From assembly GCA_947628635.1 (NCBI GenBank), contig CANRAX010000074.1:1-5552 (forward strand): a stretch of 5,552 nt of DNA, read 5' to 3'. Position numbers and translations under genes: made by a program. The notes under the pieces are model-generated. The model saw only the letters and a program-made list of their open reading frames with translations, did not search any database and was not told where the DNA came from. Below are positions 1 through 5,506 of the stretch, piece after piece. Within the stretch, counting starts at the first letter, position 1, and each line of letters begins with the position of its first letter. This DNA is from an uncultured Bacilli bacterium. GTDB taxonomy: Bacteria; Bacillota_I; Bacilli_A; RF39; UBA660.

Positions 1-47
1 CATCTTGTATGAGATAATGAACTTTCATCATCATTTTTTCGTCTCAT
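1..47 (-). CDS. tnpA: IS200/IS605-family transposase TnpA, N-terminal 15 residues (cut by window edge)
   Basis: The ATG at 47-45 opens a frame reading MRRKNDDESSLSHTR followed by a codon starting TG, which runs off the left edge. The stretch SLSHTR(W) matches the conserved N-terminus of IS200/IS605 Y1 transposases, where SLSHTKW is followed by a CKYHIVF-type core strand. The family enzyme is a small HUH single-strand transposase, about 130-160 residues, that cuts and joins the ends through a catalytic tyrosine; the HUH motif and tyrosine lie outside the window, so activity cannot be judged. A strong AGGAGGA ribosome-binding site (56-62) sits 9 bases before the ATG. Start choice is firm because of this site and the homology. 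Translation is probably controlled by the inverted repeat at 48-121. Confidence 0.82.
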   Translation of the reverse strand, partial: MRRKNDDESSLSHTR

Positions 48-121
48 AAAATAAATCCTCCTCTGATTTTAGATTTTAGTTGGCAGACTATTATCTATTA
101 TATCAAAGGAGGATTTATTTT
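48..121 (-). promoter_or_regulatory. Inverted repeat that can occlude the tnpA ribosome-binding site
   Basis: Arms 48-62 and 107-121 are perfectly complementary over 15 bases. After one C/A mismatch (63/106) four more pairs follow (64-67 with 102-105), giving 19 of 20 pairs around a 34-base loop. The 48-62 arm contains the whole AGGAGGA ribosome-binding site of tnpA, so an RNA carrying both arms would have its start site shut. Ribosome-site sequestration is known for Salmonella IS200, and sequestration only in read-through RNA is known for IS10 and IS50. Here the predicted tnpA promoter lies at the inner edge of the distal arm, which favours the read-through model. The pairing is seen directly; the function is inferred. 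Confidence 0.72.
97..105 (-). promoter_or_regulatory. Probable tnpA promoter (extended -10, TGATATAAT)
   Basis: The minus strand has a perfect TATAAT at 102-97 preceded by TG one base away (105-104), an extended -10 element. I see no good -35 hexamer 16-18 bases upstream, which is common for extended -10 promoters. Transcription would start near 91-89, about 42 bases before the tnpA ATG. This excludes the distal arm (102-121) of the inverted repeat, so the native transcript should keep its ribosome-binding site open. Confidence 0.55.
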
Positions 122-150
122 TCTTTTAACGCTATCGCTTTTTCAGCTCT

Positions 151-167
151 CACCCGCATAGCGGGTG
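151..167 (-). repeat. Subterminal hairpin of the IS200/IS605 left end
   Basis: CACCCGC (151-157) and GCGGGTG (161-167) form a 7-bp GC-rich stem with a 3-base loop, standing out in a very AT-rich setting. In this family the transposase binds such a hairpin on the top strand, and bases just 5' of its foot guide cleavage of the end. On the plus strand the stem is followed by GGTTTTATTAT, so it could also terminate transcription coming from inside the element on that strand; on the minus strand no U-run follows. Confidence 0.65.
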
Positions 168-171
168 GTTT

Positions 172-199
172 TATTATGTTCCTATCCCGGAACATAATA
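172..199 (-). repeat. Perfect 11-bp inverted repeat between the operon end and the IS hairpin
   Basis: TATTATGTTCC (172-182) pairs perfectly with GGAACATAATA (189-199) around the 6-base loop TATCCC. Its right arm shares three bases (197-199) with the neighbouring 15-bp hairpin, so the two cannot both form fully. No U-run follows on the minus strand. It may be part of the operon's 3' end, part of the insertion-sequence tip, or the target palindrome into which the element inserted; the sequence alone does not decide. Confidence 0.55.
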
Positions 200-231
200 C
201 AAAATAAAGGATATTCTCCTTTATTTTGTAT
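197..231 (-). terminator. Perfect 15-bp hairpin at the 3' end of the surface-protein operon
   Basis: ATACAAAATAAAGGA (197-211) and TCCTTTATTTTGTAT (217-231) form a perfect 15-bp stem with a 5-base loop. The stem contains the TAA stop codon (221-223) and the last two sense codons of the 824-residue gene, so a translating ribosome would melt it. The 3' arm is U-rich on the minus strand, but a clean U-tract after the stem is missing. It is best read as a 3'-end structure acting as a terminator or RNA stabiliser, not as a textbook intrinsic terminator. Confidence 0.5.
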
Positions 232-2695
232 ATTGATAGCCTTCTGTATATTCTTCTGTATTATTTGCCATATTTTCAACAATCATATTGGCAATTTCTT
301 CATTAGATATAGTTTCAGGTACATCAGCAGTGTAGTCCACATCCTCAATAACAACAGGTTCTTCATATTCAATAATTGTTTTTGCTTGATTCGAAATAGT
401 TGCTTCTGGAACGTATTCAGGATCAGTTGAAGTTTTTGGATAATTTTCTTCAAAAGTTTTTCCAGTTGCATTAGGATCTGGTAAATCTTGATTGCTTTGA
501 TCTTTAGAGGAATCAGTAGTTACATCTTTAACAGAGTCATCTAAGTTTCCATTACTATCTGAATGATTATCATCAAAATCAACATTATGATCTCCAAAAT
601 CGCTTTCATTAACTTTTGTATCATTTGATGTATCTGTATCAGAATTATTTTTATCAATTTGATCATTAGCTTTATCTATATCTTTTTGTAGATCAGCGTC
701 ATTATCTTTGATTTCTTTTTCTACTTCTTCAGCATGTTTATCAGCTTCAGATTGTAATTCTTGACGTTTTTGTTCTGCTGCCTCTTCACCTTTTTTCTTT
801 TGTTCTTCATTCCATTTAGCGTCTTTTTTATTAACTTTATCTTCAGCTTCTTTTACAGCTTTTTCACTAGATTTTTTAACAGCTTCTTCTCTATTTGAAG
901 TTTTTGTTTTTTCTTTAGTTGTATGTACCTCTGTAGTTGTTTCAGTATGAGTATCGGTAGTTGTATAAACTCCAGCAACATTATTTGATGTTGAATATGA
1001 ACTTTCTAATCCTTCATGATTATGTTCATTAACAGCATCTTGGAATGCGTCTAATAGAGTTAATTCTCTGTGAGCATCATCAATATTATAATTGTTTTCA
1101 GCTTCTAACTCTGCTGTAATAGCATTTTCATATTGTACATATAATGGTTCAGCGTTATTTTCTTCAGCCATTTCTGTAACTCTTTCAATTCTTTCGAATG
1201 TATCATCAGCTAAATTACATAATCCTGTATCGTTAAAGTAATTAATTGTTTTTTCTGATAAGGTATTATCTGTTGGTAAATTTTGATACATTATTTCTAC
1301 TGCTGAGACCATTGGAACAACTGATAATTTATATTGTTCAATTAAACGGTTATCAGAATGAGCTATTCCTATTTCTCTAATATCATCAGAAATTGGGAAG
1401 TCCTCTAATAATGATTGTCTCCAAGCATTAACTTTATCAATTTTATCTTGTCCTTCAGCTTCTTTTATTTGAAGGAACATTTCATGATATTTTCTGTAAA
1501 AATCTTTTCCTTCTTGAGAATCTATTAATACTGATAAATCAACAGGATCTTGTCTAGTTTCAATAACATGAGCACCCATTAATTGTAAATTTGCATTCTT
1601 GTATGCTTGACTAAACTCATTAGCATTAATTCTGCTACCATTGAAGATTGCTTTTATTTCTTCTGGTGAATAATTATTATATGCTTGTTGTAAAGCATTC
1701 ATTTCTGTCCAACTAAGAGCAGCTTTAATGTCTTTACCTTCTTCTAAGTGACTATTAGCAAACATTTTGTTAAATTTTGTAAAAGCATAATGAATTTTTT
1801 TCATAGCTGTTTTTTGTGATTCAACAGTGTTAACTTTTAATAAATCAGCATAAGAGTAATCATCATAATAATCATTATCACCATAAATTAAAGTATTATC
1901 AGTATTATTTGATTTTTTTGTAGTTAATTTATTAATTTTATTATTAATAAATTTTCCTATTCTACTTTCATTTTTACCAATTAGGAAACTTCCACCTAAG
2001 GCAACAACGACAGCCATAAGAGCAGCACCTATTCTTACTTTTCTTCTATGGAAGAAATTTTTTACTTTAGTAAAGAAACGATTAGTTTTTTTCTTTTTCT
2101 TTTTTGATGAAGTTTCATTTGCAGCTTTTAATGGTCTTTCTTCAAAATCATTATCATTTTTGCTATTATCAGAAGTTTTATTTTTTCTTGGTAATGGTAA
2201 AACATTACTTTTTTCTTCTTCTTGTTTTTTATCATCAGCGTGTTCATCTACAACTTCTTCAGCTTCTGAATCAACTATTTTTTCTGAAGGAGTTTCTTTT
2301 TGTTCTTCAGATAATTCATCACTTTCACTATTATCACTAGCTATAACCTCAATATTTTCTTCTATCGGAGTTTTTTCTTCTTCACTTGTAATAATAGGTA
2401 AGGCTAATGTTTGATTGTTTTCATTACTTATATCTTCTTTAACAATAAACTTTTGGAAATTCTTTTCAAATTCATATCCTGACATAGTGTAAATATGATT
2501 ATTATTAATAATGTTAGATAATTCATCAGATGTAATACTTTCTTTTCTTAATAAATCTACAACAGCGTCAATACCTTCATCAAAAGATATGTTTTTAACT
2601 GTTCCATCATTATAGAAAATACAAGCTTGTTTCATTTCTCTTGAATCTTCATAGAAATTGTAAAATACAATATTAGCAATTTTTTTAGATTTCAT
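221..2695 (-). CDS. Large single-pass membrane protein with coiled coil and acidic tail, unknown function
   Basis: I do not recognise this 824-residue protein. Visible layout: a compact N-terminal segment (1-85, with FYNDGTVKNISFDEG) that looks folded; a strongly acidic Glu/Ser-rich linker (about 86-165); a basic stretch (190-221) with six lysines in a row at 198-203; one membrane helix (about 222-240); a polar spacer; a mostly helical region (about 285-565) with one Cys; a Thr-rich stretch (577-600); a charged, likely coiled-coil segment (about 600-685); and a disordered Asp/Asn/Glu-rich tail to 824. Basic residues just before the helix put the N-terminus in the cytosol and about 580 residues outside. 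There is no signal peptidase site, LPxTG anchor or enzyme motif. GGGGG at 2703-2707 lies 7 bases before the ATG, and the AAAGGGGG run overlaps the stop codon of the upstream gene, so the two are co-transcribed and probably translationally coupled. A structural or signalling envelope role is only a guess. Confidence 0.85.
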   Translation of the reverse strand: MKSKKIANIVFYNFYEDSREMKQACIFYNDGTVKNISFDEGIDAVVDLLRKESITSDELSNIINNNHIYTMSGYEFEKNFQKFIVKEDISNENNQTLALPIITSEEEKTPIEENIEVIASDNSESDELSEEQKETPSEKIVDSEAEEVVDEHADDKKQEEEKSNVLPLPRKNKTSDNSKNDNDFEERPLKAANETSSKKKKKKTNRFFTKVKNFFHRRKVRIGAALMAVVVALGGSFLIGKNESRIGKFINNKINKLTTKKSNNTDNTLIYGDNDYYDDYSYADLLKVNTVESQKTAMKKIHYAFTKFNKMFANSHLEEGKDIKAALSWTEMNALQQAYNNYSPEEIKAIFNGSRINANEFSQAYKNANLQLMGAHVIETRQDPVDLSVLIDSQEGKDFYRKYHEMFLQIKEAEGQDKIDKVNAWRQSLLEDFPISDDIREIGIAHSDNRLIEQYKLSVVPMVSAVEIMYQNLPTDNTLSEKTINYFNDTGLCNLADDTFERIERVTEMAEENNAEPLYVQYENAITAELEAENNYNIDDAHRELTLLDAFQDAVNEHNHEGLESSYSTSNNVAGVYTTTDTHTETTTEVHTTKEKTKTSNREEAVKKSSEKAVKEAEDKVNKKDAKWNEEQKKKGEEAAEQKRQELQSEADKHAEEVEKEIKDNDADLQKDIDKANDQIDKNNSDTDTSNDTKVNESDFGDHNVDFDDNHSDSNGNLDDSVKDVTTDSSKDQSNQDLPDPNATGKTFEENYPKTSTDPEYVPEATISNQAKTIIEYEEPVVIEDVDYTADVPETISNEEIANMIVENMANNTEEYTEGYQYTK
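1976..2032 (-). other. Membrane helix of the 824-residue protein
   Basis: Codons 222-240 encode IGAALMAVVVALGGSFLIG, a 19-residue uncharged segment and the only convincing membrane helix of the protein. It is preceded by a cluster of Lys and Arg (KNFFHRRKVR) and followed by KNESR. The heavier positive charge on the N-terminal side supports an N-in, C-out topology. Confidence 0.75.
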
Positions 2696-2708
2696 ATTCT
2701 ATCCCCCT

Positions 2709-4223
2709 TTATTTAACTTTCTTGGCACCAGTATAATACCAACCATTGTTAAGTAAGCTTGTATCATTATACTTACTCCATTTAGTATATACTTTACCAC
2801 TATTGATTAATTTTCTTGTTTTTTCACTCATATAACATACGGTACCATATAATGGTTCTGTTCTAGTAGCGATATCAGTTACTGTTATAGTTGAATAAAC
2901 TGGAATTGTTTTTACTACATAACTTCCACATGTTGCGGATACTGTTGTATTAGTATTTTTAGATGTTGTAGTGTTTGTTTGGCCTGGTGTTGAGACAGTA
3001 TTAGTTACTGTTGACAAACCACCAGTATATGTGTATGAGTCATAGTAAAATTTTGGTAAAGATGTACAAGTTTCATTACAGTAACTGTAATCAGCACCTA
3101 CAAATTCATAATGTGTTGTCTGAGTATCTCGAGGCGGATTAGCATAGCTTGAACGACCATTGTATTTCCAGCCTCCACTAGAACTAGCAGTTGTTTTTTG
3201 AATTGTATTAACTGTTGTATATGTAGTCGTTTTTGTTGTGGCATAAGTTGTATTATTGACGATTACATAATCATATTTAGAACATGATCTTTGTTGATAT
3301 GAACCAGTTTGAACTAACTCTTGTCTTGTTTTAGAATATTTATTATCATATGTTCCTATTTTCTCTACTCTTTCATATAATTGAACTTTTCTTAGACAAG
3401 TAATATCATTATCGTAACAGTTGAAGGCTTGAGTTGAACAATTTGTTTTATTCCAATTACTCCAACTAGTCCAGTTTGTAAATTCAGCACCAGTTCTTTT
3501 TTGATATTCGTAAACATAACCAGGTTCTTGAGATGGTGTTGGACTTGGTGATGGTTTTGTTGTTGGCTCATCTGATGGTTTAGTAGTAGGTTTATCAGAT
3601 GGCGAATTTGATGGTTCAGTGCTTGGATTTGTTGATGGAGTATCATTTCCTGATGGTACATAATTATCTTTTACTTGCACAACTGTTGCTGGCTTTGAAG
3701 CTTTGACAGCAACATTAGTATAGTTTTGCTTAGCACATAGATAAGAATCACAATAATTATAGCAACCCAAGTGTACTAAAATATAGTCTTCTTTTTCACT
3801 ATCTTTTAAGTTTACCTTTAATAAGTATTCATCATCCATTTTTGTTATTTTGACATAACTTTTTTCTACATCACAAGCTTTATTATTTTTATCAATTAAA
3901 GCTGGAATAAGTTTTTTGCCAATCATATCACTAAGTGTCATAGTGTCTGATTGTCCTACTTCTTTTGGTAATCTTTCACTAGTGTAATATGATATTGCTG
4001 CATCTTTCATTCTTTCTAGATTATCAGCAAATATTTGTGAAGTAAGCGGTGATAAGTCTACACTTTGTCCGCCACTTATTTTTTCTGTTTTATTAACTAC
4101 TTTTGGTGTTATAAATTTTGGTAACAACCAAACTAGTAAAAAAACAAAGATGATAATTAAAATGAGTTTTAACAAAAAATCTCTAAATGGAAAGCCTTTG
4201 CTTTCATATTCTTCAGTATACAT
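2709..4223 (-). CDS. Membrane-anchored, Cys- and Thr-rich surface protein, unknown function
   Basis: I do not recognise this 504-residue protein. It has a short N-terminus, one strong membrane helix (about 16-38), and then an apparently extracellular chain. Residues 60-165 form a compact domain (LERMKDAAISYYTSERLP ... EDYILVHLGCYNYC) loosely reminiscent of pseudopilin-like folds, which is a weak inference. A Pro/Ser/Thr linker (196-234) follows, then a Thr/Tyr/Ser-rich C-terminal half with a W-x-x-W-x-x-W motif (W251, W254, W257) like that of thrombospondin type 1 repeats, and a final KWSKYNDTSLLNNGWYYTG segment. The 12 cysteines (117, 154, 158, 163, 262, 269, 276, 314, 382, 386, 432, 463) all lie outside the membrane and are even in number, consistent with disulfides. 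AAAGGGG (4234-4240) precedes the ATG by 10 bases. It is the first gene of an operon with the 824-residue membrane protein, so a joint envelope role is plausible. Confidence 0.85.
   Translation of the reverse strand: MYTEEYESKGFPFRDFLLKLILIIIFVFLLVWLLPKFITPKVVNKTEKISGGQSVDLSPLTSQIFADNLERMKDAAISYYTSERLPKEVGQSDTMTLSDMIGKKLIPALIDKNNKACDVEKSYVKITKMDDEYLLKVNLKDSEKEDYILVHLGCYNYCDSYLCAKQNYTNVAVKASKPATVVQVKDNYVPSGNDTPSTNPSTEPSNSPSDKPTTKPSDEPTTKPSPSPTPSQEPGYVYEYQKRTGAEFTNWTSWSNWNKTNCSTQAFNCYDNDITCLRKVQLYERVEKIGTYDNKYSKTRQELVQTGSYQQRSCSKYDYVIVNNTTYATTKTTTYTTVNTIQKTTASSSGGWKYNGRSSYANPPRDTQTTHYEFVGADYSYCNETCTSLPKFYYDSYTYTGGLSTVTNTVSTPGQTNTTTSKNTNTTVSATCGSYVVKTIPVYSTITVTDIATRTEPLYGTVCYMSEKTRKLINSGKVYTKWSKYNDTSLLNNGWYYTGAKKVK
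3522..3638 (-). repeat. Pro/Ser/Thr-rich repetitive linker within the surface protein
   Basis: Codons 196-234 encode a run of PSxxP-type units, including two nearly identical eight-residue copies, SDKPTTKP and SDEPTTKP, and ending PSPSPTPSQEP. Such linkers act as extended stalks in Gram-positive surface proteins. The tandem DNA repeats behind it could change in length by slippage, so length differences between strains would not be surprising. Confidence 0.75.
4110..4178 (-). other. N-terminal membrane anchor of the surface protein
   Basis: Codons 16-38 encode FLLKLILIIIFVFLLVWLLPKFI, written here in parts: FLLKLILIIIFV then FLLVWLLPKFI. It is a long, very hydrophobic helix without a signal-peptidase AxA or lipobox site, so it is more likely an uncleaved anchor than a cleaved signal. 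Flanking charges do not settle topology; the cysteines and the Pro/Ser/Thr stalk after it argue that the C-terminal part is outside. Confidence 0.75.
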
Positions 4224-4240
4224 TCCCGAATTTCCCCTTT

Positions 4241-4255
4241 CACTTACATGTAGTG
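4241..4255 (-). promoter_or_regulatory. Palindrome at the predicted operon start site, possible operator
   Basis: The plus strand CACTTACATGTAGTG is centred on the 8-bp palindrome TACATGTA, flanked by CAC and GTG with one extra base on one side. It covers the expected transcription start of the surface-protein operon, a usual place for a repressor site. It could equally be chance; no matching second copy was seen elsewhere in the window. Confidence 0.25.
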
Positions 4256-4258
4256 CCT

Positions 4259-4287
4259 ATTTTATCACTAAAGCTAAATTTTGTCAA
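4259..4287 (-). promoter_or_regulatory. Strong sigma-A-type promoter of the surface-protein operon
   Basis: On the minus strand a perfect TTGACA (4287-4282) is followed after exactly 17 bases by TAAAAT (4264-4259), and a TG one base before it adds the extended -10 feature. The start of transcription should fall near 4254-4251, giving a leader of about 30 bases with AAAGGGG before the ATG at 4223. The -35 box begins only 11 bases after the stop codon of the Smr gene, so the surface-protein genes have their own promoter. With no terminator visible between, they may also receive read-through from the kinase-Smr unit. Confidence 0.85.
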
Positions 4288-4298
4288 TAGTAAAATGT

Positions 4299-4559
4299 TT
4301 AATGCTTCTTTAATTCGACAATTGTCATTCCCGAATTAAAGTTATCTATCTTATAATTAGCAACTAATTTATTTTTTTTTAATGTTTCTTGAGTGGTCTT
4401 TTTTAATATACCAAGACCATTACCATGAACAATAGTAACTATTTTGTTTTGTAATTTATAATTGTCTTCAATAAATTCATTTATTAAAATTTCGGCATAT
4501 TTTCTATCAAGACCGTGCAGATCAATTGTTGGACAATTATTATATAATATTGGTGTCAT
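4299..4559 (-). CDS. Stand-alone Smr-domain protein (putative nuclease)
   Basis: The 86 residues are almost exactly one Smr domain. Key motifs are DLHG (13-16, the D-L-H motif near the start), HGNGLG (45-50, the family's HGxGxG loop) and the closing strand GMTIVEL (77-83). Smr domains are known at the C-terminus of MutS2 and as free proteins such as E. coli SmrB, where they cleave nucleic acid, including mRNA on collided ribosomes; whether this minimal form does so is not known. AGAGG (4569-4574 region) lies 9 bases before the ATG at 4559. The start overlaps the end of the kinase gene by 20 bases in another frame, so the two are co-transcribed. Family assignment is firm, cellular role is not. 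Confidence 0.88.
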   Translation of the reverse strand: MTPILYNNCPTIDLHGLDRKYAEILINEFIEDNYKLQNKIVTIVHGNGLGILKKTTQETLKKNKLVANYKIDNFNSGMTIVELKKH

Positions 4560-5439
4560 ATTCTAAAACCTCTTTTAAAGTTGGAATGGAATTTCTTGAA
4601 CCAATTCTAGTTACGGAAATACCTCCTGTAATAGAAGCATAATGAATAGCAGATTTTAAAGAATAGCCATTACTTATAAAGTATGTAAAAGCACCATGAA
4701 ATATATCTCCTGCTCCTGTTGAGTCAACTGCTGTTACTTTAATACTAGGAATAAGTTCATATTTATCGTCTATTTGCGTAAAGCTTCCCTTTGCTTCTAA
4801 AGTAATTATGACATTTGTCTTAAAGTAATTTTTTAAAAATTCATAACATTCTATTAAACTTAAGGAATTATTAGTATCTATTTGAATATTGCTAATTTCT
4901 TCAGCAAAATCTTTTGAGCATACTAAATAAGTTACCATTTTACCTAATTCTTTAGTATCATCGTTTACTCTTCCAGCGTCTAAAACGCTAATAGCTAAAG
5001 GATTGTTTAATAGGACTTTCTTAGCTGTCTCAGGATGTTCACCATCTATTAAAATAACATCAGCTTGAAGAGCTACATCTTGGCTTAAAGCTCTAATAGG
5101 ATTACTTTTAGCAGTAATAATAGTTCTTGAACCGTTACTTTTATTAGCAATTATATAACTACTTGAAGTTTGATAACCTTCTTTTTGTTCAATATAAGAT
5201 GTATTGGCACCTATTTGCCTAAAATCGTCAATGATTTTGTCACCATAATAGTCTTTTCCTACAATAGAAAGCATAGTAACATCCATTTTCCATTTGGCTA
5301 ATAGATAAGCACCATTAGAGGCAGGCCCTCCCCCACATTCTATATGTTTCTCGACACGATATTTAACATTTTCTTTTGGATATTCATTCATAGCTAGAGT
5401 TGTATCATAAGTTGAATGTCCAACACATACTACTTTCAT
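4540..5439 (-). CDS. PfkB/ribokinase-family carbohydrate kinase
   Basis: A 299-residue protein, the usual length for this family, which transfers phosphate from ATP to a sugar or nucleoside in the cytosol. Numbered from the chosen start: the opening strand KVVCVGHSTYD (2-12); the first PfkB signature with ECGGGPASN (34-42), where substrate is bound; and the second signature DSTGAGD (239-245), whose GAGD forms the anion hole and whose D245 is the expected catalytic base. It closes with TRIGSRNSIPTLKEV. The substrate cannot be read from the sequence; ribokinase, fructokinase and nucleoside kinase members share these motifs. I choose the ATG at 5439 over the in-frame ATG at 5454, because GGTGA (5444-5448) stands 4 bases before the former, while the latter lies at the predicted transcription start with no ribosome-binding site. 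It forms a unit with the overlapping Smr gene. Confidence 0.9.
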   Translation of the reverse strand: MKVVCVGHSTYDTTLAMNEYPKENVKYRVEKHIECGGGPASNGAYLLAKWKMDVTMLSIVGKDYYGDKIIDDFRQIGANTSYIEQKEGYQTSSSYIIANKSNGSRTIITAKSNPIRALSQDVALQADVILIDGEHPETAKKVLLNNPLAISVLDAGRVNDDTKELGKMVTYLVCSKDFAEEISNIQIDTNNSLSLIECYEFLKNYFKTNVIITLEAKGSFTQIDDKYELIPSIKVTAVDSTGAGDIFHGAFTYFISNGYSLKSAIHYASITGGISVTRIGSRNSIPTLKEVLEYDTNII

Positions 5440-5448
5440 ATTTTCACC
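5440..5448 (-). promoter_or_regulatory. Ribosome-binding site that decides the kinase start
   Basis: GGTGA (5448-5444) followed by AAAT and ATG matches the 3' part of the AGGAGGTGA consensus, and its spacing fits a core site about 7 bases from the start. Nothing similar precedes the upstream ATG at 5454, where the sequence is TATAATATTT. This favours the shorter protein by five residues. Confidence 0.6.
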
Positions 5449-5458
5449 ATCCATAAAT

Positions 5459-5469
5459 ATTATAACATA
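5459..5469 (-). promoter_or_regulatory. Extended -10 promoter of the kinase-Smr unit
   Basis: The minus strand reads TATGTTATAAT (5469-5459), a perfect TATAAT with the TRTGn extension typical of Gram-positive promoters. No good -35 lies at normal spacing; a TTGAAA further up is only 10 bases away. Transcription would begin near 5454-5452, giving a leader of only about 13-16 bases before the ATG at 5439. Confidence 0.6.
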
Positions 5470-5506
5470 AAAAATTTCAATTTGCTATATACCATAAATA
5501 AAGGAT

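Larger units (their letters stand above)
1..190 (-). mobile_element. Left end of an IS200/IS605-family insertion sequence (continues beyond window)
   Basis: This stretch reads, on the minus strand, as the 5' end of an IS200-type element: a small GC-rich hairpin (151-167), a non-coding leader of about 100 bases with a promoter and a long inverted repeat, and then the start of a Y1 transposase. A short hairpin near the end in place of terminal inverted repeats is the family's hallmark. The element lies directly downstream of the 824-residue gene and has the same orientation. The outer boundary is not resolved: these elements make no target duplication and insert 3' of a short tetra- or pentanucleotide, so only an empty site would fix it. 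I place it between the hairpin at 151-167 and about position 190; the 190 limit is an estimate. Confidence 0.75.

Noticed and set aside
80..430. Plus-strand frame of 116 codons with hydrophobic Phe/Ile/Asn-rich content
   Set aside because: It is the complement of the IS leader, the hairpins and the 3' end of the 824-residue gene. It has a skewed composition typical of an antisense shadow and no related family.
465..490. LPDPNATG near the C-terminus of the 824-residue protein as a sortase motif
   Set aside because: It is not LPxTG, lies about 80 residues before the end, and no hydrophobic segment or basic tail follows.
2104..2414. Two plus-strand frames of 78 and 84 codons
   Set aside because: They are antisense to the acidic, Ser/Glu-rich linker of the 824-residue gene, whose repetitive codons keep the other strand open.
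3392..3661. Minus-strand 89-codon frame rich in His, Gln and Asn
   Set aside because: It is a frame-shifted shadow of the repetitive Pro/Ser/Thr linker of the surface protein.
4221..4337. Exact 12-base direct repeat CATTCCCGAATT at 4221-4232 and 4326-4337
   Set aside because: One copy covers the start of the surface-protein gene, the other is ordinary Smr coding sequence (NSGM). In a window this long about one 12-base repeat is expected by chance, and there is no structure around it.
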